From positions 1,620,001 through 1,684,000 of the forward strand of contig NZ_CP014264.1 of the NCBI RefSeq assembly GCF_001553685.1: a DNA stretch of 64,000 nt, written 5' to 3'. The notes under the pieces were generated by a model, which was not told where the DNA came from, made no database searches, and saw nothing but the letters and a program-made list of their open reading frames with translations. This DNA comes from Streptococcus sp. oral taxon 431 (GTDB taxonomy: Bacteria; Bacillota; Bacilli; Lactobacillales; Streptococcaceae). Position numbers and translations under genes: made by a program. Positions 48,301 to 55,807 of this stretch are shown piece after piece; within the stretch, counting starts at the first letter, position 1; the number at the start of each line of letters is the position of its first letter.

Positions 48301-49415
48301 GCCTTCAAGACTTGGCTAGCTGTACGAACTAGGTCACTTACTGCTTGTCCTCCACGTTCGATGATTTGATACTCAGCTACGATTTCGTGGTCTTTATCAT
48401 CAGTATTGACGATCTTACTTGATACGTGAGTGTCAACCTTACCATTTTGTTGTTTTTCAAGCTCTGGAGTTAAGATGGTTGTACCGTTTTTGGCAACATG
48501 CAATTTGTCTGTCACTTGAAGAGTAACATCACGGTAGATACCACTTCCTGAGTACCAACGGCTACTTGGTTGTTTATTGATTGCATGAACTGCAATGACG
48601 TTTTCACGACCGTCTTTGTTGAGATAGTCAGTGATATCATAAGAGAATTGGTTGTAACCATTTGGATAGTGACCGACTAGCTGACCGTTTACATAGACTT
48701 GCGAATCCATATAAACTCCGTCAAAGACCAAACGAACATTCTTGTTAAGGTCTTTTTCGTCTAGTTTAAAGGTCTTGCGATACCAAGCATCCCCACCATT
48801 CAGTTGTCCACCTTCGTTTTGGGCAGGTGACTGATGGTCGAAGTCGTTATAGATACTCCAGTCATGAGGTAGGTCTAGTTTCTTCCAGCTTGATACATCA
48901 GCATCTGGCTTGATAGCATCTTTGGCATTAGCATTGAGTTTGAAATGCCAGTTTTGGTTAAATTCTACTTTACGGTCCTCAACCAATTGATTTACCTCCT
49001 CGCTGGTAGCCGGTTTTAGGTCCGGTTTTTCCTTTTGAGAAGATTGATCTTGAGTAATTACTTGAGGTTTCTTATCTAGCATGGAATCCTCTTTTTTGTC
49101 AGAGTCTAATTGTAGAGTTTGGTCGTCCTGTGCTTTTTCAGCTTCATGAGCTGGTGTAGCAACTTCACTTGCAGCTGATTCGGTTGATGCTGGCTGTTCT
49201 GGACTTCTTGTTTCACCAAGTTCCTCTTTATGAGAATCATCCTCTACTTTTTCTGTAGCAACTGCAATTGGAGTTTCATCAGCTGAAACTGGGTTTGCAC
49301 CAGCTACACTTGCTCCAAATAAGACTGAGCAAGTACCGATGACTACAGAGCAAGTTCCAACGGTAAATTTTCGGATACTATACACTCTTTTTCGATTCCA
49401 ATGATCTTTTCTCAT
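42378..49415 (-). CDS. bgaA: Cell-wall-anchored beta-galactosidase BgaA
   Basis: 2,345 residues. The N-terminus has a YSIRK signal peptide (VYSIRKFTVGTCSVVIG), then an acidic linker to about 145. The GH2 catalytic module follows, with acid/base Glu near 560 (MWSIGNEIGEADG) and nucleophile Glu near 642 (IYGSETSSATRTRG). Several Ig-like/Big_4 domains span about 900-1460. Two galactose-binding CBM71-like modules begin near 1465 (NISDQWTGSELP) and 1815 (NLSDNPDFDDDS). Six short VPEFTG-type repeats run from about 2170 to 2280. A sortase signal LPETG is followed by a membrane helix and KKKEDK. The known family member removes terminal beta-1,4-galactose from host glycans and acts as an adhesin. It is monocistronic. 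Confidence 0.97.
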   Translation of the reverse strand: MRKDHWNRKRVYSIRKFTVGTCSVVIGTCSVLFGASVAGANPVSADETPIAVATEKVEDDSHKEELGETRSPEQPASTESAASEVATPAHEAEKAQDDQTLQLDSDKKEDSMLDKKPQVITQDQSSQKEKPDLKPATSEEVNQLVEDRKVEFNQNWHFKLNANAKDAIKPDADVSSWKKLDLPHDWSIYNDFDHQSPAQNEGGQLNGGDAWYRKTFKLDEKDLNKNVRLVFDGVYMDSQVYVNGQLVGHYPNGYNQFSYDITDYLNKDGRENVIAVHAINKQPSSRWYSGSGIYRDVTLQVTDKLHVAKNGTTILTPELEKQQNGKVDTHVSSKIVNTDDKDHEIVAEYQIIERGGQAVSDLVRTASQVLKAHQSTSLNAILQVEKPKLWTVLNDKPALYELVTRVYRDGQLVDAKKDLFGYRYYNWTPNEGFSLNGERIKFHGVSLHHDHGALGAEENYKAEYRRLKQMKDMGVNSIRTTHNPASEQTLQIAAELGLLVQEEAFDTWYGGKKQYDYGRFFDKDATHPDAKKGEKWSDFDLRTMVERGKNNPAIVMWSIGNEIGEADGKARSLATVKRLVQVIKAVDKTRYVTMGADKFRFGDGSGDHEKIANELDAVGFNYSEDNYKKLRAKHPNWLIYGSETSSATRTRGSYFSPESELVHSNQAYRHYEQSDYGNDRVGWGKTATASWTFDRDNAGYAGQFIWTGTDYIGEPTPWHNQNNTPVKSSYFGIVDTAGIPKNDYYLYQSQWVSAQKKPMVHLLPHWNWEDSSLKENVADADGKIPVRAFSNAASVELFLNGESLGKKTFNKKQTSDGRTYQEGANAKELYLEWKVAYQPGTLEAVARDEAGNEIARDKVTTAGEPAGVRLVKEENAIAADGKDLTYIYYEIVDSAGNVVPTANNLVRFQLHGQGQIVGVDNGEQASRERYKEQADGSWVRKAFNGKGVVIVKSTEQAGKFTLTAHSDLLKSDQTTIFTGKKDQAEKTVLGTEVAKVRTVIGQAPKMPKKVAFIYSDGSRAKLPVEWSAVDVNEPGIVTVKGVADGRDVEARVEVLALEAELPIVKRIAPNTDLNSVDKSVSYVLSDGTVASYDVNKWEIAAEDQAKLAIPGSRIQAKGILEDEEIAATLVVEEGQAANPVVPSVTVADQAVEGLSTDQPVKYHKLAYGVALPEVKATAENAQVTVIQANEANGMRASIHVQPNDGGPLQTYAIQFLQEAPQIERLSLEVENAAALKEDQTVGIKVLAHYQDGTQAVLKADKVTFSTTGEGDVAVRKGMLELHKPGQVTLKAQFEGAEGQIDLNIQANTEDKVVQAIRPVSVVTGLNQEPSLPATVTVEYDKGFPKVHKVTWQAVAKEDLAKYHSFDVLGKVEGLEKEAHAKVSVEGIIAVEEVSVTTPVAEAPQLPESVRTYHSNGQVSSAKVTWDAIEPSQYAQEGNFTVTGHVEGTQLPTKLHVRVSSQTETGANISDQWTGSELPLAFASDSNPSDSVANVNDKLISYNNQPANRWTNWNRTSEASVGILFGDSGIMSKRSVDNLNVAFHEDHGVGAPKSYVIEYYVGSATPTVPKNPSFVAREDHVFNDDKNWKEVTNLKAPDQVRAGEMTHFSFDKVNTYAVRIRMVRPDGKWGTSITEMQIFSKQVAAAKKAQAQIQVDGKDLPNFNPGLTDYYLESSQGKTPAVTASVTENGIATVVPSVREGDPVRVVVKAENGDILGEYRLHFTNDKDLLASKPVTVAKSSRLVAKGQTLELPAKVPVYFTGKSDYEVKDLAVDWEAVPAENLTKAGEFTVHGRVLGTDLTAEVAVRVTDKLGENLSDNPDFDDDSNRSFASATNDIDPNSHDRVDYVNDGSDDETRRWTNWSASPSENPEVSVGVIFREAGKIVERTVAEGSIRFFADGGTDAPSKLVLERYVGPEFDSPEYYSNYQPYDPEHPFNTPSNWEKVEYRADQEVQVGTDIHVTFAPVKAKAMRWRMDRKADKKGVAITEMAFIAPSEAPKDNTASKLLVDGKELADFSEARVDYQVTYSGTRPKVTVEAGENVAATVVDSGNDKLPVLVRLVSESGKHVKEYRIQLTKEKVETGKVAPAVQEELPSLEVVEEAISFKTVKKEDPTLAEGETRVTQAGREGKERILTEVALDGSRTEKLRETIEAPQDEIVLVGTKKEVSGKTDPAIHEVPEFTGGVNGAEAAVHEVPEYSGVIGTAGDEPAPVVEVPEFTGGVNGTEGAVHEVPEFTGHVNGSEGTTHQVPHFEGGVPGGEGTSHQVPEFTGRVNGSAPTTGETPAYRDEQSQVALAMSQDKTYQAPASHQNILPETGTKENATLATAGVIGALLGLFAMGKKKEDK

Positions 49416-49432
49416 AAGATCCTCCTTATATT

Positions 49433-49466
49433 CGTAACCGCTTCCATTTTTGTGTAAGCGCTCTAC
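49433..49466 (-). promoter_or_regulatory. cre-like sites upstream of bgaA
   Basis: Two cre-like palindromes, TGGAAGCGGTTACG (49433-49446) and, on the plus strand, TGTAAGCGCTCTAC (49453-49466), lie 18-51 bases before the ATG and just upstream of an AAGGAGGATC ribosome-binding site. They predict CcpA repression by blocking transcription. Confidence 0.65.
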
Positions 49467-49622
49467 TTTTCAGTAGTATTTTGCTTCTATTTTATAAAAT
49501 AATATAAGAAACTTCAATACTGGCAGCATAAAAATCATACTTTTGATTCTTTTTTCTATAATTAGTAGAAAACTTTGAAAATCTGAATGTACATTTAGTG
49601 AATGATTTTACTAAAAAAGGCA

Positions 49623-49671
49623 GTGGGACAGAAATCGATAGACAAAGTCTCGATTTCGTAGTCCCAGCCCC
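49623..49671 (+). repeat. Short intergenic repeat related to 42177-42350
   Basis: Opens GTGGGACAGAAATCGATAG and closes GTAGTCCCAGCC. CGATAG/CTCGATT-type internal symmetry suggests a hairpin. It is in opposite orientation to its relative beyond bgaA. Confidence 0.6.
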
Positions 49672-49702
49672 GCGAGGATGATTAGGAGATTTTTGGAGTC
49701 TA

Positions 49703-49852
49703 ATACTCAATGAAAATCAAAGAGCAAACTAGGAAGCTAGCCGCAGGTTGCTCAAAGCACTGCTTTGAGGTTGTAGATAGAACTGACGAAGTCAGTAACA
49801 TATATACGGCAAGGCGACGCTGACGTGGTTTGAAGAGATTTTCGAAGAGTAT
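49703..49852 (-). repeat. BOX element, complete A-B-C
   Basis: On the minus strand boxA (49798-49852) contains CCACGTCAGCGTCGCCTTGC. BoxB (about 49750-49797) contains the GACTTCGTCAGTTC and CTCAAAGCAGTGCTTTGAG palindromes. BoxC (49703-49749) contains CTGCGGCTAGCTTCCTAG and ends CATTGAGTAT. Confidence 0.95.
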
Positions 49853-49912
49853 AAAAGACGAACAGAAAGTTCAATCAGCTACCGCGTCAAAGTTTGATTG
49901 CTAATAAAAAGT

Positions 49913-49942
49913 GAGGTCGGGATCTTTTATCCCAACCTCTTT
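49913..49942 (-). terminator. Terminator of the SUKH-family gene
   Basis: GAGGTTGGGAT / ATCCCGACCTC stem around a short A/T loop. It resembles the degV terminator. Confidence 0.75.
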
Positions 49943-49974
49943 TACGGTCTATCAAACTAACATTTCCTATTAGA

Positions 49975-50532
49975 TTATTGACTTGTTTTCCCCTTTTCCA
50001 GTAGCTTGACCATCTCATTTTTACGTTCTTCTAACTCGGCAATTTGCTGAAGCAAAAGCTCTGAAAAATCACATTCAAGCTCTTCAGTTTCGCCACTATT
50101 ATACCAATTTAGAGCTACTATATGATTGTCCTTATCAAAGCAGAAAATCACATCTCCATCCCCGATGATAGACAGAAATGGAATATAGTCAACAAACCCT
50201 AAATCATGTAATTCCTTGGTTTTTATTCGAATGTCTAAGAAGTCTGGGATGCCATTGGCGATCCCCAAGACCTTGATACCTCGGCAGAAGGTCCAAAAAG
50301 GGGCTACATCGTAAGCCTTGGCTCTTGACCATAGCTCTTCCCTGACTTCCATAAAGAGACCTCCCAGAGATGACATGGTGAATTCCCTGAAATCTTCTGG
50401 CAGACGAATGCCGTATTGATTTTCAAAATCCTGAACATCTTCTTCCGATGGTTCATTGCCCATGCAGGCGACAACTTGATAAGTTTCCTTATCATAGTGA
50501 CGAAAATAATCATAAACTTCCTTTAGTGCCAT
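49975..50532 (-). CDS. SMI1/KNR4 (SUKH) family protein
   Basis: 185 residues. The SUKH core is recognisable: EPSEEDVQDFENQYGIRLPE, then DFREFTMSSLGGLF, DYIPFLSIIGDGDVIFCFD and a Trp/Tyr pair (LNWYNSGE), with a helical acidic C-terminus. In bacteria many SUKH proteins are immunity proteins for polymorphic toxins, but no toxin gene is adjacent. It may be an orphan immunity gene or have a housekeeping role. It lies 15 bp downstream of the GH13 gene and is probably co-transcribed. Confidence 0.8.
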   Translation of the reverse strand: MALKEVYDYFRHYDKETYQVVACMGNEPSEEDVQDFENQYGIRLPEDFREFTMSSLGGLFMEVREELWSRAKAYDVAPFWTFCRGIKVLGIANGIPDFLDIRIKTKELHDLGFVDYIPFLSIIGDGDVIFCFDKDNHIVALNWYNSGETEELECDFSELLLQQIAELEERKNEMVKLLEKGKTSQ

Positions 50533-50547
50533 TATTTTAATCCTTTT

Positions 50548-52296
50548 TTACTCAGAAATATAGACCACAAATCCATCTGGTAAGATGACTTGATGTCCAT
50601 CTTCAAGCTGGCAATGACTCGCTAAATCAACAGAGTCTCTTTCTAAAACAAAATTCTCAGGAGACTGGTTAAAGATAGCCTGAACTTCTTTCCCTTCGTA
50701 GTTCCACGTTAATGCTAGAACATCTGGTTTCACTTCTTGCAAGCTATAGGAACCATGCTGGATCATGCTTGCCACTTCCTTACGGACCTTGATTAATTGC
50801 TTTATGAAATTCAGCATATCATTGTCCTCAGAAACACGGTTCCAAGGCATGACACGACGGCAGTCAGGGTCTGGTCCCCCTTTAAGTGCCAGCTCTGTTC
50901 CGTAATAGATACAAGGGGTCCCTTTTTGAAGGTAGAGGAAGACAAGGGCTGCCTTGACATGCTGCACATTTCCTTTTGCAGTTGTGAGGATACGCTCTGT
51001 ATCATGAGAATCTAAAAGGTTAAACATAACTTCAGCAATTTGTTGCTTGTAGTACATAGACTGGCTGTTGATTTCTGAAATAAACTGCTCTGTCTTTTTA
51101 TGCTGACGCAAGAAATAATTCTTGATACTTTCAGAGAGTGGATAGTTCATAACAGCATGGAACTCGTCTCCTTGTAGCCAAGGTTGTGAGGTATGCCAGA
51201 TTTCACCTAATATGTACAAATCAGGCTTTTTAGCAAGAACTGCCTTTCTGAAATCTCTCCAGAACTGGTGGTCAATTTCATTTGCAACGTCCAAACGCCA
51301 AGCATCGATATCAAAATTTTCAATCCAGTAGGTTGCAACCCTCAAAAGATAGTCTTTGACTTCAGGGTTAGCTGTATTTAACTTAGGCATATAGCTAGCA
51401 AAGGCAAAGGTATGATAAGGTAATTCTCTGGCCTTCTTAAGCTTATCCTCAGTAATTGGAAATTCTTGAATATGAAACCAATCTTTATAAGGGGAATTTT
51501 CTCCATTCCTTAGAACATCCTGCCATTGGGCTGACTGATCTCCGATATGGTTAAACACTGCATCTAACATGATTTTGATGCCCCGTTTATGGGCTTCCTC
51601 GACTAGATTACGAAAGATTTCCTTGTCTCCAAAGTGACGGTCAATTTCAAAATAATCCGTCGTATCGTACTTGTGATTGGTTGTAGCTTCAAAAATCGGA
51701 CATAGATAAAGTCCAGTGATTCCCAAATCTTTAAGATAGTCTAAATGGTCAATAATCCCTTGCAAATCTCCACCAAAAAAATCATCCCTTTCAGGAGAAA
51801 TCTCTGCATCCCACGCTCGAGCTCCATCAGGAGTCAAATTAGGATTTCCATTAGCAAAGCGTTCTGGAAAAATCTGGTACCAAACGGTATTTGAAACCCA
51901 GCTTGGAACTTGGCAACCATCGATTTCGTGAATGTAAGGAAGTTTAAAGCCATTTCCTTCAGCATCCAAGTTTTCTTGAGTATGTTCTACACAACCCTTA
52001 TCTCCGTAGAAGACTCCCTGACCTTCCTTATCAAGAAGTTCAAAGAGATACTGAATCCGTGCAAAATCAACCGATACTGTAACCTGCCAATAATCAAACA
52101 AGGCGTCTGAGGTTACTTTGGTCATTTCATTCTTAGCTTCATACTTATCCTCAATAAAAATAAAGGGATCACCATAGTGTAGAATGACCTGCTGGACATC
52201 ATTTTTCTTGGTTCTAATTCGAATATGTAGCTGACCTTCCTTATAAAGATAAGCATACTCTGATTCTGGTCTATGATAAATGGCTGTTAATTCCAT
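50548..52296 (-). CDS. Neopullulanase/maltogenic alpha-amylase-like glycosidase (GH13)
   Basis: 582 residues. An N-terminal CBM34-like domain (1-120) is followed by the GH13 barrel. The four conserved regions are visible: LDAVFNHIG, WRLDVANEIDHQF (nucleophile Asp near 329), LYILGEIWH (acid/base Glu near 358) and LLDSHDTERIL. This layout fits GH13_20 enzymes acting on cyclodextrins, pullulan or maltodextrins. There is no signal peptide, so it is intracellular. Its promoter carries a cre-like site. Confidence 0.9.
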   Translation of the reverse strand: MELTAIYHRPESEYAYLYKEGQLHIRIRTKKNDVQQVILHYGDPFIFIEDKYEAKNEMTKVTSDALFDYWQVTVSVDFARIQYLFELLDKEGQGVFYGDKGCVEHTQENLDAEGNGFKLPYIHEIDGCQVPSWVSNTVWYQIFPERFANGNPNLTPDGARAWDAEISPERDDFFGGDLQGIIDHLDYLKDLGITGLYLCPIFEATTNHKYDTTDYFEIDRHFGDKEIFRNLVEEAHKRGIKIMLDAVFNHIGDQSAQWQDVLRNGENSPYKDWFHIQEFPITEDKLKKARELPYHTFAFASYMPKLNTANPEVKDYLLRVATYWIENFDIDAWRLDVANEIDHQFWRDFRKAVLAKKPDLYILGEIWHTSQPWLQGDEFHAVMNYPLSESIKNYFLRQHKKTEQFISEINSQSMYYKQQIAEVMFNLLDSHDTERILTTAKGNVQHVKAALVFLYLQKGTPCIYYGTELALKGGPDPDCRRVMPWNRVSEDNDMLNFIKQLIKVRKEVASMIQHGSYSLQEVKPDVLALTWNYEGKEVQAIFNQSPENFVLERDSVDLASHCQLEDGHQVILPDGFVVYISE

Positions 52297-52330
52297 GTCT
52301 TGTCTCCTAAATAATCATCATCAACAAAAG

Positions 52331-52387
52331 TGCAAACATTTTCATAATTGCTAGTTCTAGTATACTATTTTAAGATTCGATTTGCAA
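52331..52387 (-). promoter_or_regulatory. GH13 gene promoter with cre-like site
   Basis: -35 TTGCAA (52382-52387) and -10 TATACT (52359-52364), 17 bp apart. TGAAAATGTTTGCA (52331-52344) is a cre-like palindrome just downstream of the expected start, suited to a roadblock. Confidence 0.65.
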
Positions 52388-52462
52388 TTTTTATACCAGT
52401 TTTACGATAGATATATAGATGGACAAGGGTAAAATTGAGTAGACTCTTTATGAGCTTTAAAA

Positions 52463-52490
52463 GAGAGTTTCCATGAACCGGAAAACTCTC
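52463..52490 (-). terminator. Terminator of the HTH gene
   Basis: GAGAGTTTTCC / GGAAACTCTC stem followed by TTTT on the minus strand. Confidence 0.75.
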
Positions 52491-52535
52491 CATCATTACG
52501 AATCAGATGATTAGAATAAATGCTATCTGATATCT

Positions 52536-52730
52536 TTAATCTTCTAAAATGAAAATTTCTTCAACATGTAGTTGTAGCAACCTTGCAATTTTCATTGCTA
52601 GTTCAAGTGTAGGATTGTACTTGTCATTCTCGATAGCAATAATGGTTTGTCGACTAACGCCTAATATTTTTGCCATATCTTCCTGACGTAGTCCTTCAGA
52701 CTTTCTTAGCTGTTTGATATTATTTTTCAT
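52536..52730 (-). CDS. XRE-family transcriptional regulator (YgzD type)
   Basis: 64 residues, almost entirely one helix-turn-helix (MKNNIKQLRKSEGLRQEDMA, then KILGVSRQTIIAIENDKYNP). Small regulators of this form are usually paired with a membrane protein, as here: the gene follows a two- or three-helix protein by 6 bp. It probably represses the pair's own promoter, where repeated TTGACA motifs could be the operator (inference). Confidence 0.9.
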   Translation of the reverse strand: MKNNIKQLRKSEGLRQEDMAKILGVSRQTIIAIENDKYNPTLELAMKIARLLQLHVEEIFILED

Positions 52731-52736
52731 ACAGCA

Positions 52737-53066
52737 TTAGTCTTTCTGAAAACAATAAATGCCAATTGCCAAAACTACGATAAGGATAACAACCATCAAA
52801 ATTACTCCTTGAACAAGTTTATTAGGTTCTTTAAAATCTTCATCACCATCAACCATTTTCTGTTTTATGGCAATTTGTGTAAATCCTTGAACAGAAATAG
52901 ATAAACATAAAATCAGACATGGTAACATTTCAAGTTCAATGCCTTTTGTAATAGATTGATAAATATTAAATACTGTCCATCCACATAAGCCAAATAGAGC
53001 CGTTTTATAACCCCATTCCTCAGAACGTAGCTGAATCGCTCTGTCCATTTCATCCATTTTTCTCAT
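52737..53066 (-). CDS. Small membrane protein (DUF6773-like), unknown function
   Basis: 109 residues from MRKMDEMDRAIQLRSEEWGY. The start ATG follows GGAGGAAC at good spacing; the longer frame would begin at a TTG inside the repeat/operator region. Three hydrophobic segments (about 26-43, 51-66 and 88-105) are separated by a charged loop (KQKMVDGDEDFKEPNK). Proteins like this, paired with a small XRE regulator, are common in Firmicutes and resemble DUF6773 from memory. Function is unknown. Confidence 0.72.
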   Translation of the reverse strand: MRKMDEMDRAIQLRSEEWGYKTALFGLCGWTVFNIYQSITKGIELEMLPCLILCLSISVQGFTQIAIKQKMVDGDEDFKEPNKLVQGVILMVVILIVVLAIGIYCFQKD

Positions 53067-53084
53067 AGTCCTGTTCCTCCAATC

Positions 53085-53147
53085 TGTCAAAACAATGTCA
53101 AGAGCTCTTTACATTTTTTATTATACTCTAAATCGATGAAATGTCAA
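53085..53147 (-). promoter_or_regulatory. Promoter of the membrane protein/HTH pair, with repeated TTGACA
   Basis: -35 TTGACA (53142-53147) and -10 TATAAT (53120-53125), 16 bp apart. Two further TTGACA copies lie at 53096-53101 and 53085-53090 in the leader, 11 bp apart. Confidence 0.75.
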
Positions 53148-53430
53148 GATGTTTTAACATTTTTAATTTTTTTATTTTCTTCATCTATTCTAAGAATATT
53201 CCTAACTCCAATTTACAGCCTAGTCAATCTGACAAAGGGCAAGTTCTTTTAATCCTATTTTATCTTGACTTCATAAGCTTCGGCTATAGATATACTTTCA
53301 GTTATGTTAGACTCGAAGTTTATCCTCTCTTTTCTGCTTTCTTATCTCTATTTATACCTTAAATGAGCTTAATCGTTATAAACTGCCTGTTTATCATGTG
53401 GTATTTTTCTACAAATTAGCAACCGAAAAA
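53148..53430. other. AT-rich intergenic region
   Basis: No convincing gene, RNA or repeat is visible. A 73-codon plus-strand frame exists but lacks a ribosome-binding site and has an unlikely composition. Confidence 0.5.
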
Positions 53431-53433
53431 AAT

Positions 53434-53463
53434 AAAAAGCCATTCCTCAAGGGAACAGCTTTC
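53434..53463 (-). terminator. Terminator of the SDR gene
   Basis: AAGCTGTTCCC / GGAATGGCTTT imperfect stem followed by TTTATTTTTTT on the minus strand, touching the stop codon. Confidence 0.78.
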
Positions 53464-54219
53464 TCACTTATAATTAAAGGTTTCTCCAGCCAACTTATCG
53501 GCTAGCTTGGGAAATAGGGTATAAAACTTATGGGCTAGATTGAGCAAGATTGGGAGATTGAGCTCGCGTTTGTTTTTACCTATGGTCTTAACAATTTTTC
53601 TAGCTACTGCATCTGGCTCGAGTAGGAAGCGGTCGACCGACTTGAGATAGGTCCCATCTGGGTCTGCTTGGTCAAAAAATCCTGTACGGATCGGGCCTGG
53701 ATTAACCGTTGTCACATAGACACCATAGGGCATGAGTTCAAGGCGCAAAGCATTTGAAAAACCAATGGCTGCAAACTTGGTCGCAGAGTATAGACTGGAC
53801 TTGCTAGTCGCTATCAATCCTGCCATACTGACGATATTGATAATATGGCCTTTTCGAGTCTCCTTCATACGAGCTGCAAGCAAACGTGATAGATTCATGA
53901 GAGCAAAGGTGTTAACCTCAAACATTTGATGAATATCTTGATTAGAAATCTTGTCAAAATCCTCAAAAATCCCGTAGCCAGCGTTGTTAATTAAAACATC
54001 AATCTTGCCATAACGCTGATAGAGTTCAGCAACTAGTTCTTCTATGGCTTGAGCATCGGTAATATCAATTTCAATCAATTCTGCCTGTGGATGATTTCCG
54101 TATAGTTGAGCTAATTTTTCCTTATTTCGACCAAGCAAGATGAGTTGGTCTTGAGGCAAGAGTTTGACCATTTCTTGGGCTAGACCACCACTGGCACCCG
54201 TAATGAGAATAGTAGACAT
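53464..54219 (-). CDS. Short-chain dehydrogenase/reductase
   Basis: 251 residues of classical SDR type. The NAD(P) motif is TGASGGLAQE (about 7-16), then NNAGYG, the catalytic Ser in SMAGLIATS, and YSATK with catalytic Tyr and Lys. The Arg in LLGRNKEKL suggests NADPH. It resembles the DltE-type oxidoreductases; the substrate is unknown. It is last in the miaA-hflX-rnz run, 20 bp after rnz. Confidence 0.88.
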   Translation of the reverse strand: MSTILITGASGGLAQEMVKLLPQDQLILLGRNKEKLAQLYGNHPQAELIEIDITDAQAIEELVAELYQRYGKIDVLINNAGYGIFEDFDKISNQDIHQMFEVNTFALMNLSRLLAARMKETRKGHIINIVSMAGLIATSKSSLYSATKFAAIGFSNALRLELMPYGVYVTTVNPGPIRTGFFDQADPDGTYLKSVDRFLLEPDAVARKIVKTIGKNKRELNLPILLNLAHKFYTLFPKLADKLAGETFNYK

Positions 54220-54239
54220 ACTTTTCCTTTCTCGAGATT

Positions 54240-55169
54240 CTAGATTTCCACTTCTTCCAAGTCTTTGACCACATGGACATTTTCAAAGACACTAGCAGCG
54301 TCTTTCTTGAGCTTGCTGATATCTTTTGAGAGGAAACGGGCACTGATGTGGTTGAGCAAAAGCCGTTTGGCACCTGCTTCTACTGCGACCTGCGCTGCCT
54401 GCATGTTAGTTGAGTGACCGTGATTGCGGGCAATTTTCTCATCACCCTTGCCATAAGTTGATTCATGGACAAGGACATCCGCATTGACAGCCAGACGCAC
54501 ACTGGCATCCGTTTTCCGAGTATCACCCAAGATAGTAATAATCTTACCTGGACGTGGAGCTGAGATGTAGTCTGCTGCCTTGATCTCGGTGCCGTCCTCT
54601 AATACAACATCCTGACCGTTTTTGATTTTTCCAAAAAGCGGTCCAAATGGTACACCAGCAGCCTTTAGTTTTTCAGCGTCCAAGGTCCCTTCTAGATCCT
54701 TTTGCATGACACGATAACCCACACAGAAAATAGTGTGATCCAACTCTTCCGCATACACCGTGAATTTATCTGTTTCAAGAATTTTCCCTAGAGAATCTTG
54801 GTCAAACTCATGGAAATGAATCTTATAGGGTAGGCGTGAACCAGAGACACGCAAACTAGTCAAGACAAATGACTTGATGCCTTGGGGACCATAGATTTCC
54901 AAATCTGTTTGCTCTTCATTGGCTTGAAAGGCACGACTAGAAAGAAAACCTGGCAAGCCAAAAATATGGTCTCCATGTAGGTGGGTAATAAAGATTTTGC
55001 TGACCTTACGTGGTCGAATTGTGGTTTCCAGAATGCGATTTTGCGTTCCTTCTCCACAGTCAAAGAGCCAGACTTCGTTAATCTCGTCCAAGAGTTTCAG
55101 GGCGAGACTTGAAACGTTGCGGGCTTTAGAGGGCTGACCAGCCCCCGTTCCTAAAAATTGAATATCCAT
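54240..55169 (-). CDS. rnz: Ribonuclease Z
   Basis: 309 residues, metallo-beta-lactamase fold. The zinc motif [13 protein letters not shown] (about 60-72) and [16 protein letters not shown] are diagnostic, with a further His in [11 protein letters not shown] and NHISARF. The exosite insert lies near 150-200. It cuts the 3' trailer of tRNA precursors lacking encoded CCA. It lies in a compact operon with hflX and miaA, so three genes of the run touch RNA metabolism. Confidence 0.95.
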   Translation of the reverse strand: MDIQFLGTGAGQPSKARNVSSLALKLLDEINEVWLFDCGEGTQNRILETTIRPRKVSKIFITHLHGDHIFGLPGFLSSRAFQANEEQTDLEIYGPQGIKSFVLTSLRVSGSRLPYKIHFHEFDQDSLGKILETDKFTVYAEELDHTIFCVGYRVMQKDLEGTLDAEKLKAAGVPFGPLFGKIKNGQDVVLEDGTEIKAADYISAPRPGKIITILGDTRKTDASVRLAVNADVLVHESTYGKGDEKIARNHGHSTNMQAAQVAVEAGAKRLLLNHISARFLSKDISKLKKDAASVFENVHVVKDLEEVEI

Positions 55170-55183
55170 TCGATACTTTCTAA

Positions 55184-55807
55184 TTAATCAATATATAACA
55201 TAGCAGTTCTATTTTCCGAGCGGTAATAAAACTTGCCAGAGAAAGATTTAGCTTCTTGTAGTAAATCCTCTTGGCTGTAGCCTTTGAGTCGCTTTCTTCC
55301 ATCTGCCAAGCTTTCCAAATCTGTCAAAGCTGTGAGATTTTCCACGTTAACAATATCCTCTTCTCCAATCGCCTTCATGTAAATCTTACCAGACTCCACA
55401 AAAACTAGCTGATGAGGAAAAATTTGCGCAATCTCAAAGAGTAATTCATCCGTAATTGCTTCCTCATATTCAGAGAAAATACGGCCAAGACCTATACTCT
55501 CATAGCAAAAACCAAAAGACTTGCCTGATAGGTTAAGGCGAATAAATGGCTTGCTTTCTTCAGTAAAACTTGGTTCAGTATTATAGAGGTTTAGCTCCTG
55601 AGTCAATTCAGCAAAATAATCTGTTGCAGCCTGAGGACTCTTTTTCTGGTAAAGCTCTGCAAAGTAGGCATTCACTACGCTGGGTGGAGGTGTGATAAGG
55701 GCTAGTTGCTCCTCTTCAGACCTACCAGCTAAAAGTTGATCCAGATAGACCTTGTCTAGACTTGTATAGCCACCATACTTGAGTGCCAAAGTTTTGATAT
55801 CAGTCAT
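55184..55807 (-). CDS. Conserved streptococcal protein, unknown function
   Basis: 207 residues, soluble, with no recognised motif. It opens [20 protein letters not shown] and has the Pro-rich [19 protein letters not shown] near 35-55. The C-terminus is basic/aromatic ([17 protein letters not shown]). It overlaps hflX by 8 bp and precedes rnz by 14 bp, so it belongs to this RNA/translation operon. I recall it in pneumococcal genomes between hflX and rnz without a proven function. Confidence 0.7.
   Translation of the reverse strand: MTDIKTLALKYGGYTSLDKVYLDQLLAGRSEEEQLALITPPPSVVNAYFAELYQKKSPQAATDYFAELTQELNLYNTEPSFTEESKPFIRLNLSGKSFGFCYESIGLGRIFSEYEEAITDELLFEIAQIFPHQLVFVESGKIYMKAIGEEDIVNVENLTALTDLESLADGRKRLKGYSQEDLLQEAKSFSGKFYYRSENRTAMLYID

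Noticed and set aside
49492..49710. 72-codon minus-strand frame upstream of bgaA
   Set aside because: It is formed by the intergenic repeat and part of the BOX element.
53141..53362. Phe-rich 73-codon plus-strand frame in the intergenic region
   Set aside because: No ribosome-binding site; composition follows the AT-rich DNA; it overlaps the promoter of the opposite operon.
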